DNA from: Ignavibacteria bacterium
GTDB taxonomy: Bacteria; Bacteroidota; Ignavibacteria; Tepidaquicellales; Tepidaquicellaceae
DNA: 35,423 bases
Assembly: GCA_016719565.1 (NCBI GenBank)
Contig: JADJYU010000024.1
Span: 1 to 35,423 of the forward strand
Direction: 5' to 3'
Each line of letters opens with the position of its first letter. Position 1 is the first letter of the stretch. The notes under the pieces were generated by a model that made no database searches, had not been told where the DNA came from, and saw nothing but the letters and a program-made list of their open reading frames with translations. Made by a program: the position numbers and the translations under genes. Of the stretch, positions 26,023 through 35,423 are shown in pieces.

Positions 26023-26754
26023 TTAAACTAAAGCAGTCAGTTCTTTTTCCAGTTCAATGGACTTTGGGAATAAAATGTTATTCTCTAAATGAATGTGTAA
26101 ATGCAGATCTTCTTCAAATTCTTTTAACAGATTAAAAGCGACCTTGTATGTAGTGCAGCCGTCAGCCGGTGATGTATAATTATTACTGAGTTCTGATATT
26201 CTTCTGAATCTGCCCCCTTCCGTATCATGTTCTTCAAGCATCATGTTTATTGGATTTTGAACTGATCCAAAATGCGGCTGCTGATATACTTCATCGTTAT
26301 TTTTTGACAATGCCATTTTTCTGATATTTGGAAAAAGCATGAGCTCTTCTTTTTTCATATGCATCGCAAGCTCTCCGGCTGATAAATTAAACTGTTCATT
26401 TATCTCAAACAGTTCAGGATGATTTTCTCCGTGTACTTTACACAGTTTTTCAAGGAATTGCTTTAAGGCGGGAATTGATTTCTCAACATATCTGTGATGC
26501 TTCTTTTCAATATGATCCGCGAGCAGATCCAGATCCCAGTCCTGATAATTTGAACTTGCATCTGCCGGAAGATCTGATACTTCGCTTAGTTTGGTCAGCA
26601 GCTCATCCGCCGATATGTTTTTAGTTTCGCATACTTCGTTAATTGTTTTGCCTCCCTTACAGCAAAAATCTATACCGTATTTCTGAAATACAGATGCTGT
26701 ACGGAAATTATCCGCTACAAATTTACCGATGCTTTGTGTTTTTAGGTTTTCCAT
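26023..26754 (-). CDS. ric: Ric/ScdA-type iron-sulfur cluster repair di-iron protein
   Basis: This 243-residue protein opens with an ScdA_N-type domain, VFQKYGIDFCCKGGKTINEV, with the double-Cys motif at residues 31-32. A hemerythrin-like di-iron bundle follows, with its histidines and carboxylates visible: His81 and His86 in ADHIEKKHH, His132 in AMHMKKEELMLFP, His176 in EEHDTEG, and His218/His220/His222 with Glu224 in LHLHIHLENNILFP. Ric proteins repair iron-sulfur clusters damaged by nitric oxide or oxidants in the cytoplasm. The gene lies 52 bp after the Rrf2 regulator and 90 bp before the NirK-like gene, all on the minus strand. That supports expression together under nitrosative stress. 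Confidence 0.93.
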   Translation of the reverse strand: MENLKTQSIGKFVADNFRTASVFQKYGIDFCCKGGKTINEVCETKNISADELLTKLSEVSDLPADASSNYQDWDLDLLADHIEKKHHRYVEKSIPALKQFLEKLCKVHGENHPELFEINEQFNLSAGELAMHMKKEELMLFPNIRKMALSKNNDEVYQQPHFGSVQNPINMMLEEHDTEGGRFRRISELSNNYTSPADGCTTYKVAFNLLKEFEEDLHLHIHLENNILFPKSIELEKELTALV

Positions 26755-26806
26755 TTTGAATGATATTTTTAATTTACAAATTTGAATATAAGTGAAAATA
26801 ATTTTG

Positions 26807-27244
26807 TCATTGCTTTAAGAATGTATCTCCATTGTTAATGTCTTTAGTCAGATCCCATAATGAAGTTGTTTCAAGCATTAGTTTTAACTGGCTTCGTATC
26901 TCTGCAAATTTATAATGTATGGGACATGGATTTTTTTCATTACATCTGGGAAGTCCCAGACCGCAGCCTTTATATATGGAATCACCGTCCAGCACTGAAA
27001 CAATTTTACTGAGTTTTATTTTTTCCGCCTTTTTCTGAATGATCAGAAAGCCGCCTGCCGGTCCTCTGATCGAATCGACAATTTTATTTTTTGTCAGCTG
27101 CTGCAATACTTTGGCAGTAAATGCAACCGGCGAATCTATTTCACTTGAAATTTCATTTAAGCCGACCATCGCGCCCTGCTGAGATTTATATGCGATAAAG
27201 ATTGCAGCTTTAATTCCGTATTCACAGGCTTTTGAAAACATCAT
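26807..27244 (-). CDS. Rrf2-family transcriptional regulator, NsrR-like
   Basis: This 145-residue protein has an N-terminal winged helix (MMFSKACEYGIKAAIFIAYK) and the Rrf2 wing RGPAGGFLI at residues 60-68. Three cysteines at 94, 101 and 107 (CGLGLPRC-x5-C) can hold an iron-sulfur cluster. The spacing is close to that of NsrR, a nitric oxide sensor, and the neighbouring ric gene fits that role. IscR-like regulators share the fold, so the sensor assignment is inferred from context. It is the first gene of the minus-strand unit with ric and the NirK-like gene. A perfect palindrome lies 65 bp upstream of its start, probably its own operator. Confidence 0.9.
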   Translation of the reverse strand: MMFSKACEYGIKAAIFIAYKSQQGAMVGLNEISSEIDSPVAFTAKVLQQLTKNKIVDSIRGPAGGFLIIQKKAEKIKLSKIVSVLDGDSIYKGCGLGLPRCNEKNPCPIHYKFAEIRSQLKLMLETTSLWDLTKDINNGDTFLKQ

Positions 27245-27308
27245 TCTGATTTATTATAAATGTTAAATTAATTTCTTAACAAACTTAACAATTAATATTC
27301 AAATAATA

Positions 27309-27326
27309 AAGGACAAATTTGTCCTT
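27309..27326. promoter_or_regulatory. Perfect 18-bp palindrome, candidate Rrf2 operator
   Basis: AAGGACAAATTTGTCCTT is perfectly self-complementary and lies 65 bp upstream of the Rrf2 regulator start, in an otherwise A/T-rich leader. A TATAAT hexamer occurs nearer the start codon (about 27254-27259 on the minus strand). The position suggests a dimer-bound operator that controls the regulator-ric-nirK-like unit. Confidence 0.6.
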
Positions 27327-27723
27327 AATTATTTTATTTTATTTTCGCGAATGTGCAATCATGGATTTGACTTTGTTATGTTTCCGCTACTTGCAAAGGA
27401 TGAGACTAAGGGGTGTTCGCAACTCAGACTAAAGCCTGAGGTTACTTCAAATGGAAAATAAAAAATCCGGACAACTTTGGCCGTTCGGATTTATTTTTCC
27501 TCGTTCCCAATCTCCCGATTGGAACGCGCTCTTACTCGCCGCTGTAATAACCCCGTCTGAATCTCCGGCGATCTAACGGAACTCAGACGAAAGCAGTGCT
27601 CTTATCAAAATTAATAAGTGAATACAATGATTTGCCGATTTCTTGATTTATTAGTATTACTGATTTTATTAATAAAAACCACTAGCTACATGTGATTGTT
27701 TTGTTTCAGAACAATATTTGCTC
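27327..27723. other. Intergenic region with small hairpin repeats
   Basis: No gene was found. Short GC-richer fold-backs occur: TCAGACTAAAGCCTGAGG (about 27424-27441), the terminator-like hairpin at 27463-27492, and TCCCAATCTCCCGATTGGAA (about 27507-27526). They resemble scattered intergenic repeats and stand out from the A/T-rich background. Confidence 0.45.
27463..27498. terminator. Bidirectional hairpin terminator candidate
   Basis: AAATCCG (27463-27469) pairs with CGGATTT (27486-27492) with T-rich tracts on both sides, so it could end transcription in either direction. On the minus strand it lies about 230 bp after the stop of the ArdC-like gene. Confidence 0.45.
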
Positions 27724-28608
27724 TCACTCTTTCTTCAACTTTAATGTCTTAGAAACTTTTTTCGGATATTTCTTAATAAATTTTTTAGTACCCATTTTCT
27801 CAATATATCCAGAAACAGTAAGTATAGTATCCAGTTTTATATTTGGCATTACTTTATTATTCTTTATATATGTTGATAAGTATTGTTCAGATTTGGTATC
27901 TAATTCTGCTCTTTTACATACTAAATAAGAAATTGACTCAGCTTCTATTTCCTTGATTTCAGAACTTAGATCAGGTCTATCATTCCACCAGGAATATTCA
28001 TTAACTCCAATATGTCCGCTGAATATATGACCAAGTTCATGAATTAAAGTAGAATATCTGTCATTAGTTTTTAAACTTCGGTTAATTGTAATAGAAAATC
28101 CCTTATTTAAACTCATAACATATCCAGCACATTCTCTGTTTAGATCATTAATTTCAATTTCCAAATTTTCCTTTTTGCAATTATTAATTGTTAGGTTTAA
28201 AATTGATTCATCAAAAATCCCCGAAGTATTAAATGGTTCAACTAATTCTATAGGTAAATCATCAAAGAGAGTAATTCCATTTTTATTTGTATCTAGAATA
28301 TCATAAACAAAAGCAATTGGACCAAAAGGAATAAGTATAACCATCGGTCTAACCTCAGGTTTTACAATTCTGTTTCGCTTCATCCATTGAGCTTTTGTCA
28401 GGACTACTCTTGCACTGGGATTCTGGTAATGTACCATGAAAGCATTAAATGGGGATAGTCTTTTCGTCCGGCTTATGAATTTAAGTAATTTAAGATAGCT
28501 TTCAGAATCTTTATATAAAGCGCTTGATTCAAATAGTTTGTCTAATTCTTTAATTTTTTCAGAATAATTCATATTCATTTTTCGATTCAAAATTTTGACA
28601 GTATTCAT
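27724..28608 (-). CDS. ArdC-like / ImmA-IrrE-type zinc metallopeptidase
   Basis: The 294-residue protein has an N-terminal part with SPFNAFMVHYQNPSARVVLT and KRNRIVKPEVRPMVILIPFG, then FVYDILDT. This matches the N-terminal domain pattern of ArdC-type proteins, where a W-x-x-x-x-R-x-V-K element precedes a Y-D-V-x-D-T element. The C-terminal peptidase domain carries the zinc motif HELGH at residues 190-194 and a downstream Glu in EIEAES (about 222). It is the ImmA/IrrE fold. ArdC proteins protect incoming DNA from restriction, while ImmA proteases cleave repressors; which applies is not settled by sequence. It follows the type III restriction gene res by 110 bp on the same strand. The frame is intact, in contrast to its neighbours. 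Confidence 0.75.
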   Translation of the reverse strand: MNTVKILNRKMNMNYSEKIKELDKLFESSALYKDSESYLKLLKFISRTKRLSPFNAFMVHYQNPSARVVLTKAQWMKRNRIVKPEVRPMVILIPFGPIAFVYDILDTNKNGITLFDDLPIELVEPFNTSGIFDESILNLTINNCKKENLEIEINDLNRECAGYVMSLNKGFSITINRSLKTNDRYSTLIHELGHIFSGHIGVNEYSWWNDRPDLSSEIKEIEAESISYLVCKRAELDTKSEQYLSTYIKNNKVMPNIKLDTILTVSGYIEKMGTKKFIKKYPKKVSKTLKLKKE

Positions 28609-28717
28609 AAAATAATCCAGATAACTGAATTTAAATAAAAAATGTTAAATCAATGTTTCATCTATTTTAAAATATTCCATGATATATTCGATGGCATTAA
28701 TATTATAAATGTATATT

Positions 28718-31700
28718 TCAAATTGTCTTTTCAAATATCCAATCCAAATATGTTTTTTTATCAACTAATTGAACTTGATCTGCATTGTTTCCTTTCTCAT
28801 TCTGCTCATGCCAGTCAAGTCGGAAGATATTTTTTGATATCATAGAATCTTTTTTCCAATCTGCAGTTGCGATTTTTCCAAGTAAAGAACTGTCTCGAAG
28901 TAAAATGAATGAGTTGAGGGAAAAGTCTTTTTTATGAATTCGCTTTAACTCCTTTTCAATATTACTCAATGTCGGATTTGCAGCTTTGTTAGAAATAGTA
29001 ACTTTTTCTTTATATTGTTCGGTTGCAAAGTTTTTCATACCTAACTGTCCTTTTGGGTCAATGAAATTAATGTATACTTTCTTTTACTAATAAGCCACAA
29101 TAAAGTCCGGATAAAATCTCTGAATCATCATTCAAATAAATTCCAATTGATTTTAATGATTCAACATTTCTCATAAGATATACATCATAGTTTTTAAATT
29201 TTGCTGGGATTTTATTAATGTATTCTGCAAAATCTCTAACAAATTTCTTTTCACCGTCATTGAGTTTGTCGGGCGTGAGTTTTAGATCGTCATTTAAAAC
29301 CGACTTATTATCACGAAGTAATGGCTCGTAAATATGATTTCCGATTTTTTCTGTAATTAATGCATTTTCAATATCCAATATAGTATAGGTGAAATCATTA
29401 ATTTCCGTGTTGTTTTTCTGTGTTCTGTTTTATTGTTGTTCCAACTTTCTTTGACAATTTAAAAGACTTAATCAATGTGTATTTTTCAATGAAATCACCT
29501 AGTATCTCACCCTGACTTTGTTTCAAATCTTCTTTGTATTGATAGATACTGCTATTCAAATTCCAGTTAATTTTGTTGCGAACTTTCTTTACAAATTCTT
29601 CTGCAATATTGTTGTTAAGGTTTTCAGTGAATTCAAAATCATGAAAAGGCAATTCTTCTTTGTATTTGATTTCGTCAATATATTCCAATACATCTTCAAT
29701 ATTGATGTCAGAAGATGTGGCTCCCGCCTTGTATATCCGGATATTCGCTTCATCCGATTGTTCAGCTAAAGTTTTAACAAATTGCTGATAATTGATAAAT
29801 GCCTTCAAATTTTTATTTACTTGTTTTAAAGGATTTTTTATGTTCATTCCTTCTTCATTTCGGTTTGTACGATAATCTAGACCAAAACTAAAATTGTTTA
29901 TTTTTTCAGTATGTTTCCCTTTAAGCACATATTCATATTCTAAACTTCTATTTGAAGGATAAAGCAAAACCCTTTTTACATCAACCGAAGTTTTTGAAAG
30001 TTTAAAAATCTTTAAGTCTTTTTTATAAATATTAAATGAAGTATCACTGCTATTTAATTTAATCAAACTTGGTTTAACGGATATTTCAAAGGTCTTAATG
30101 ATTTCCAATTCACTGCTTATTGCCTCGGTAAAGCTTTCAAGATAGCTTGGCTGTAAACTGAAAACGCATAAAGTTTCCAATCTTTTAATCTTATCTGATT
30201 CACTTTGTCCTAAGCTAAAATAGTCTTCGATGTGGTTAATATCATTTCTTTTACCGTCATTTTTCAAACCTTTTAAACGTACCCCACGACCGAATATCTG
30301 AATGATTTTATTTCCTTTAGTTTTACCCAGATTGATTAAACCGATTACCGAAACACGGAAACAGTCCAGCCTTCGGCAAACTTTCCTGCCAATTAAAATA
30401 TTAATAGGTGATTGCAGCTTGTCGATATTTTTAAAAGATATTTATCAATATTGCTGATCACAACGAAATATTAGTAATTTTCTCAATGTTTTACCCTTAT
30501 ATTCATTGATAAATTTAGTCCGTTACCAACGTTGATAATGCAATAATCAGCAGTACCATAGGATAACAATATTTCATCTTCTGCCTGTGTGTTTCTTGTA
30601 AGGTGGAGTTTTCCCTTATAATTGTTATTAAAAACATTCCTAAATTTGGCTCTTTTTGCTTCTGAAAGTTTTGCAAGAAAATCCACAATTTTAGAAATAT
30701 CAGAAAGTTCATCATCTCCTTTTTTTCCTTCATCTTTCTTATCGTTTACGGTATTACCCATAAAAGCAATTAGAGGTTTATCAGGAAAAGTAGTTGCCGA
30801 AAAAAGATCTTTGATATCAGAGTAATCCAATTTTTTGAATACTTCTAACTTTTCTTCAATTACTTTAAGATTCAGAGATAGATTATCTTCTATGCTGCCG
30901 TTCAGCAATACATCTGCATTTATTTTCTCGAAGTAAAATCTTTTCCATAACCATCACGATAAAAAGGTTGTAATTGTAATCGTAAATGATGGTTTTGTGT
31001 ATTCGTTTTCTAACTTTGTGTCAAGATTGTGGAATGTTGCTGAATATTCAAAAAGAAAACTATGTTTGATATTTAGCCTTCTTCTAAGTTTTAAAAATTC
31101 TCCTTCATCATCCTTTTGGCTAATTCCTAAACCAATATGGGCTTCATCTACTAAAATCAAACGCTGATTTTTCTTATCGTCAGGAAAATTAAAAAAGTTA
31201 TCTGCTTTATTTAGCAAAGCGCTAGTAGTGTCAATGATAAACCTGATTTTGTTATGATGCAATCTATTCAAGTATTCCACTAATGGTGTTACTTCACGTT
31301 CATGCTGATGAATTAAGTTTACTCGGGAGTAGTCATTATAAGTTCCAGGTCTTTAAAACCCTTATTATGCTCTATAAACTGCAAAATATTGATGTGCATT
31401 ATTATTGTTTTACCGCTTCCTGTTGCCATCCAGTAAGCCAATGCATTTTGGGCAAATTCTTCAAACTCTATGCTTTTCTTATTCCTTAAATACACTTCGG
31501 TGAAGTAAATCGCTAAAATCTGATAATAGCGTAATATAACCTTATTTTGCTTGTAGGCTTCTAAATAGGTATTGTATGCTCTAAGATATTTTTTTACAGC
31601 ATCCAATATTTTTTCATTCAAACCTATTGAAGCATCAAATGCTTCAATTTTATCTTGCATAGATTTATCGTATAAATCAATGTTTTCGTTCATGAAATGC

Positions 31701-31732
31701 TTATGTATATGCTGGTATAACTTTAATTCCAT
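28718..31732 (-). pseudogene. res: Type III restriction endonuclease subunit Res, multiple frameshifts
   Basis: Fragments on the minus strand add up to a protein of about 1,000 residues, the usual Res length. In order: RYYQILAIYFTEVYL and Walker A ATGSGKT (residues 103-109 of the first fragment, 31319-31732); DEAH box LILVDEAHIG and SAT motif EYSATF (30954-31280); helicase motif VI IQIFGRGVRLKG (30258-30293); and the nuclease core RFYPDFIV (about 29095-29118) with NFIDPKGQL (29042-29068), a PD...DxK site. The last two lie in different frames from the long fragments, so only indels separate them. Res supplies ATP-dependent translocation and cleavage in complex with Mod. It starts five bases after the mod stop. 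Confidence 0.85.
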
Positions 31733-31737
31733 AGTAA

Positions 31738-34700
31738 TTATTGATTAAAAATTTCTGCGTGAATAATTTTAAGTCCTAATATTCTTATACCCACTTGAAG
31801 CTGTTTATCTTTTATCATTGCCAAAATGTAAAAATCATAATTGACATCTATTTGTATAGCATCAGGATATTTCTCTACAATCACTTTAATGGCTTTACTG
31901 TCATCTTCCCCTAAATCAATGTCACGCCAAATTACTAATTTGTCTGTGGTTTCGATTACTTTATAATACTTTTTGCCAATTGTATATGTTTTGATATTCC
32001 TTACTTCATAACCTTGTAAATAATTGTAAGTGTCCACTAAATCCACAAAACCCAATTTTGTTGGTTGACCGTATTTGAGTTTGTTGCTAAATGGTTTGCT
32101 TAAATCTAAAGAGCAATTAATTTTATTGAATTCAGGATTAAAGAGATATTTTAAGGGTAGATTTTTGGCGTTTCTCCTTCAAATATTTCTATAGAATCAA
32201 TTACGTCTTCATATTGTCCGAGAGTAATATATTTAAATATATGATTTGTACTTCCTGATCCTCCAATTGGTTTTCCATTTTGCCATTTATCTGAGTATAC
32301 AGCCTTTTGAATTCTAACTTTTTGTTACATTATGGAAATATTTTCCCATCTCATTTAGGATGTACTTTCTTACACCTTTTCCCTCCATTTATATTTTTAT
32401 TCATCATAATTACTGCATGTCCAGTTGTTCCTGAACCAAGCGAAATAGTCAAAATTATATACTATCTACCTTGTCATTTACAAATAATGAGTCATAAACT
32501 AAATTGATTGATTTTGGAAAATCAAAATCTCCTTTCTTGAAGCCTAATGATGTTAATAGTTTTGTTCCATAATCACCTGCATTGTATTTGGTATCATACC
32601 ACATTGTTTTGAAAGGTCTTGAAACTTTTGCAATTTTTATCTGAATAACCCCATTTGAATCAACTTCTACCTTCAATCTATCTTTAATAGATTTAACAGT
32701 ATCTCTAGCATATCTCCATTTCCTTTCAACTCCTTCATTATCTATAGGATAAATTAAAGAGAATTTCCCTTTTTTGATGTTAGAAGCTTTTGGATGAAAT
32801 GTATCTTCACAGACTTCTCCGAAATCAATAATTTCATTACTGGAGTTAACCTTTACAGGATAAAAACAATTTTTCGCGTCAGTTCTTAATGATTCACCAC
32901 CCCAGTTTCTAAAGTTTGACCATTCCCAATCAGTTTTTAACAATTCAATAGAATTGATTTTTTTTAATGAATATGGTATTGAGAAAATTGCAAATTCACT
33001 GGAGTATGAAAAATGGTCTCCCTGAATACCTTTCTATTATGCTCAACTGCTATTAAAAACGTTATCGTAAACTTCAGGTTTAAATATTTCTGAGTTAATA
33101 CAAAAAAGGTTGTTTTGTTCGTTTTCATCAATTGCTATTATTGGCATCCTTTTTCATTTAATAAAGTCTTTGCTTCTTTTAATCTATTGTCACATCAATG
33201 TTGCAAGCTGGAATGCTTAAAGTTATTTTATGATTATTGCACTTGATGGAGAATTATAAAGGCGGGTCTATATAAATATTATCAATACTACCGTTATATC
33301 GTTCTCTTAAGAAATTAATTGCTTGATAATTCTCAGAATTAATCAATAGTCCATTTGTTTTTCATCGATATTTTCAATCTCAGATAATATCTTATCTTCT
33401 GAATGAATTGCTGCCGTCTTTTGTTTAAAAATTTGGTATCTAATACTAACGTAGGTTGAGCTATAAGGTCGGTAAGTATTTTCACCTTTATGCTAAACAG
33501 TTTTTCCCATTCTGAAAGCTGGTCATTGTTTTTTAAAATCTCATCGTAATATTTTTCATCTATGTTGTCAACTGTGAGGCAGTATTCGCTTTCCACAACT
33601 TTCTTTTCATAAGTAAAGTTTTTCTGAAACTCTTCAATGCTACTCAAAAACTCAATGATACGGTTGCTTACCAATTCAAATGCTTTGGCAATTATCAAGG
33701 TTGTATTGTCTAACTTACCGTCTAAAAATGCTTTTAAGATCACTAAGTATATGGTTTTATATAACGTTCCTTTTCCTGCGTTAAAAACCTTCAAGTTTTG
33801 TGAATGAAATAATCACTATCGTTGCCAATGTAAAAACTATTGAGCTTTTGGTCTATGGTAAAAATCGTTTCAATTGTATCGTCAGTGAATCTTTCTTGTC
33901 CGTTTTTATTAATGATCTCAATTTTAATTCCTTTAAAGTTTTTTTTGACTTTATTGAGTAAGGTTTTTCGGTTTACTCGCAATGCCCCAATACCTTTTAC
34001 ACTACCGTCCTGAACTTTATCGTAATCATCGGTTAGATCGTTAAATACAGGTTTGTCATCAGCAAAAAGGTAGTTGTCCAAATTCTCTTTGCTTTTGAAT
34101 ACTACTTTAAACAATGATTTGAATAAATCGGCTTTGGAAGTTGATGAATCGGAAAGGTTAAATACAATACGGGTAACACCGTCCTTTTCTTCAAAACGGT
34201 TGAACTTGTAGTGTTTTACTTTTGTATCTTTGTTGTTATTACGTGCAACTTCTTCATCTTTACTTTCTTCGTTTGTTTCCAATCGCATTTCAAATTCCTT
34301 GTTGAGATGATTTAGTTTGAATTTTATGGCGTTAAGGAATTTCCTGTTTTAATGTATAAGCTATCTTTGTGTTTCCAGTGAAACATTGTATCATTGCCGT
34401 CATAGTCAGCTTCATAGGGCACTTTATAAAGATTTCGACTGCGGTTGTTGTACCCAAAATCTCCGTTGTAATAATACATTTCAAAAAATCCGAGGATGTG
34501 ATTGTAGATTTTATCCTTAATCTCATCAGTGATGTTGAAATCTTTAGTGGCTTTATTTAGGATTCAATAGTTCTTCTTTTTATTTTCATCTCTACTTGCT
34601 GTTACAAATAATTTAAGCTGTTCATAGTTACCTTCAACGTCTTTCAACAACTCTTGCTGATTTAATGTTTTGAGATAAGTTTCCAACTCAGTCAACTCTG

Positions 34701-34906
34701 CTTTACGTGAGATATTTTACTTCAGTTAAGGTATTATTTATTATTGGTTCAAGACATTGTTCATCTTTGCCTTCTATAAAGTTTTCAATCTCTTTTCGTT
34801 TAAGATTGTATATTTTGTAAATTCCAAAGTCCAAATCATTTGCATTGAACTGAAACATCTCCATAAGGAAAAATTTTAACTTTTCTATTGAATTTTCTTT
34901 ACTCAT
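31738..34906 (-). pseudogene. mod: Type III-like DNA methyltransferase Mod, multiple frameshifts
   Basis: Six or more fragments form one protein of about 1,050 residues. The N-terminus NANDLDFGIYKIYNLKRKEI (from an ATG at 34906) is typical of large type III Mod proteins. Motif IV appears as YIDPPYNSPSSAII once one extra T is removed from the run near 33254, and LGSGTTGHAVIMM (32392-32430) is the FxGSGTTGHAV SAM-binding motif. Between them FRNWGGESLRTDAKNCFYP, then ERKWRYARD and SRPFKTMWYDTKYNAGDYG form the typical late Mod region, and GFVDLVDTYNYLQGYEVRN marks the C-terminus. Mod methylates adenine at the recognition site and is needed by Res. The target cannot be inferred. Breaks are indel-like throughout. 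Confidence 0.85.
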
Positions 34907-35423
34907 TGTCGTCTTTAAATGATTTCGTTAATTTATTTATTTTAATATTTTAATAGTCCATTGTAAATAAACAATAAGTACTCTATTGTTATGTGCATCG
35001 TTATTTGTGTTTGCCTGAACAAAAAGAAATGCCACGTTCTGTCGCCAAAACCATTTTGTAAATACAGTTACAATATTAAACATTGTTTACTCTGATAAAT
35101 GATCTTTTGAAAAAATGATTATAAATTTTAAATCTTTAAAACACTTAAGGTTAAACATCGTTATTTATTTTCGCTATTTTCATGCCCCTTATTATTTTTT
35201 TCATTTGGCGGATTATATTTCTCTCCTTTCTCCCATGCTTCTGCAATTTTTTTGTAGTCAGGAAAGTTTTTTGGTAACATTATTGTCCAATTTTCGAGGA
35301 ATTGCTTTCATAATTTTACGTCAAATCATATATTTTGTAAAATAAATCATTACATCAGTAATTTCAATTAATTTTTATAATGCACTGTAAATTTTTTATC
35401 CGGCTTAATCAATAATCAAGAAT
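34907..35423. other. Region upstream of mod, mostly AT-rich
   Basis: Apart from one possible small gene at 35161-35311 on the minus strand, no feature was recognised. The mod promoter should lie at about 34910-35000, but no clear promoter motif stands out. Confidence 0.4.
35161..35311 (-). pseudogene. Possible small hydrophilic protein, frameshifted
   Basis: A minus-strand ATG at 35311 gives MKAIPRKLDNNVTKKLS and then a stop. One frame over, the sequence reads DYKKIAEAWEKGEKYNPPNE and KNNKGHENSENK to a TAA at 35161. The composition (Lys, Glu, Asn, Pro) is coding-like, and the seam is an A-run, the usual place for indels in this window. The product would be about 49 residues. It is only a candidate; nothing is known of its role. 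Confidence 0.25.

Overview
The window is AT-rich and looks like an Ignavibacteria-type or related Bacteroidota (FCB group) genome. The strongest sign is two secreted proteins ending in a type IX secretion (T9SS) sorting domain with the 'QNYPNPFNPVT' signature. Most genes lie on the minus strand. No rRNA, tRNA or CRISPR array was seen.

Layout. 1-3043 (minus): a broken three-gene unit encoding a von Willebrand A (vWA) protein, a small membrane protein and a protein with FtsZ/tubulin-like glycine motifs. 3369-7010 (minus): small membrane proteins, lipoproteins and unknown proteins, nearly all frameshifted, plus a partial duplication. 7171-11407 (minus): a YCF48-like secreted protein, two unknown genes and a DUF932 protein. 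11507-12684: a repeat-rich island in which a GxxExxY/PD-(D/E)XK nuclease-like gene is bracketed by hairpin cassettes sharing one 43-nt core. 13027-14010: non-coding, with nested inverted repeats. 14011-16448 (plus): a GT39 glycosyltransferase and a VapBC toxin-antitoxin pair. 16537-21397 (minus): a small secreted protein behind a 120-bp tandem duplication, two tandem TPR paralogues separated by ATTTATC heptamer arrays, and an unknown 492-residue protein. 21567-23524 (plus): a second T9SS protein. 23729-27244 (minus): a nitrogen-oxide unit with an NsrR-like Rrf2 regulator, a Ric iron-sulfur repair protein, a NirK-like multicopper protein and a membrane protein. 27724-34906 (minus): an ArdC-like zinc peptidase and a type III restriction-modification system (Res and Mod), heavily frameshifted.

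How the genes work together. The Rrf2-Ric-NirK-like unit reads as a nitric-oxide-responsive or denitrification module, with a perfect 18-bp palindrome upstream that is a good operator candidate. Mod and Res form one restriction system, and the adjacent ArdC-like protein belongs to a group linked to anti-restriction. The vWA and FtsZ-like pair matches a gene association previously proposed for membrane remodelling.

Caution on quality. Many genes are split by one- or two-base indels, several of them in A/T homopolymers, and they are concentrated at 1-7.7 kb and 28.7-35 kb. In several cases the conserved motifs continue perfectly in another frame. This fits sequencing or assembly indels at least as well as real gene decay. 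Entries typed 'pseudogene' are interrupted as given and may be intact in the organism.
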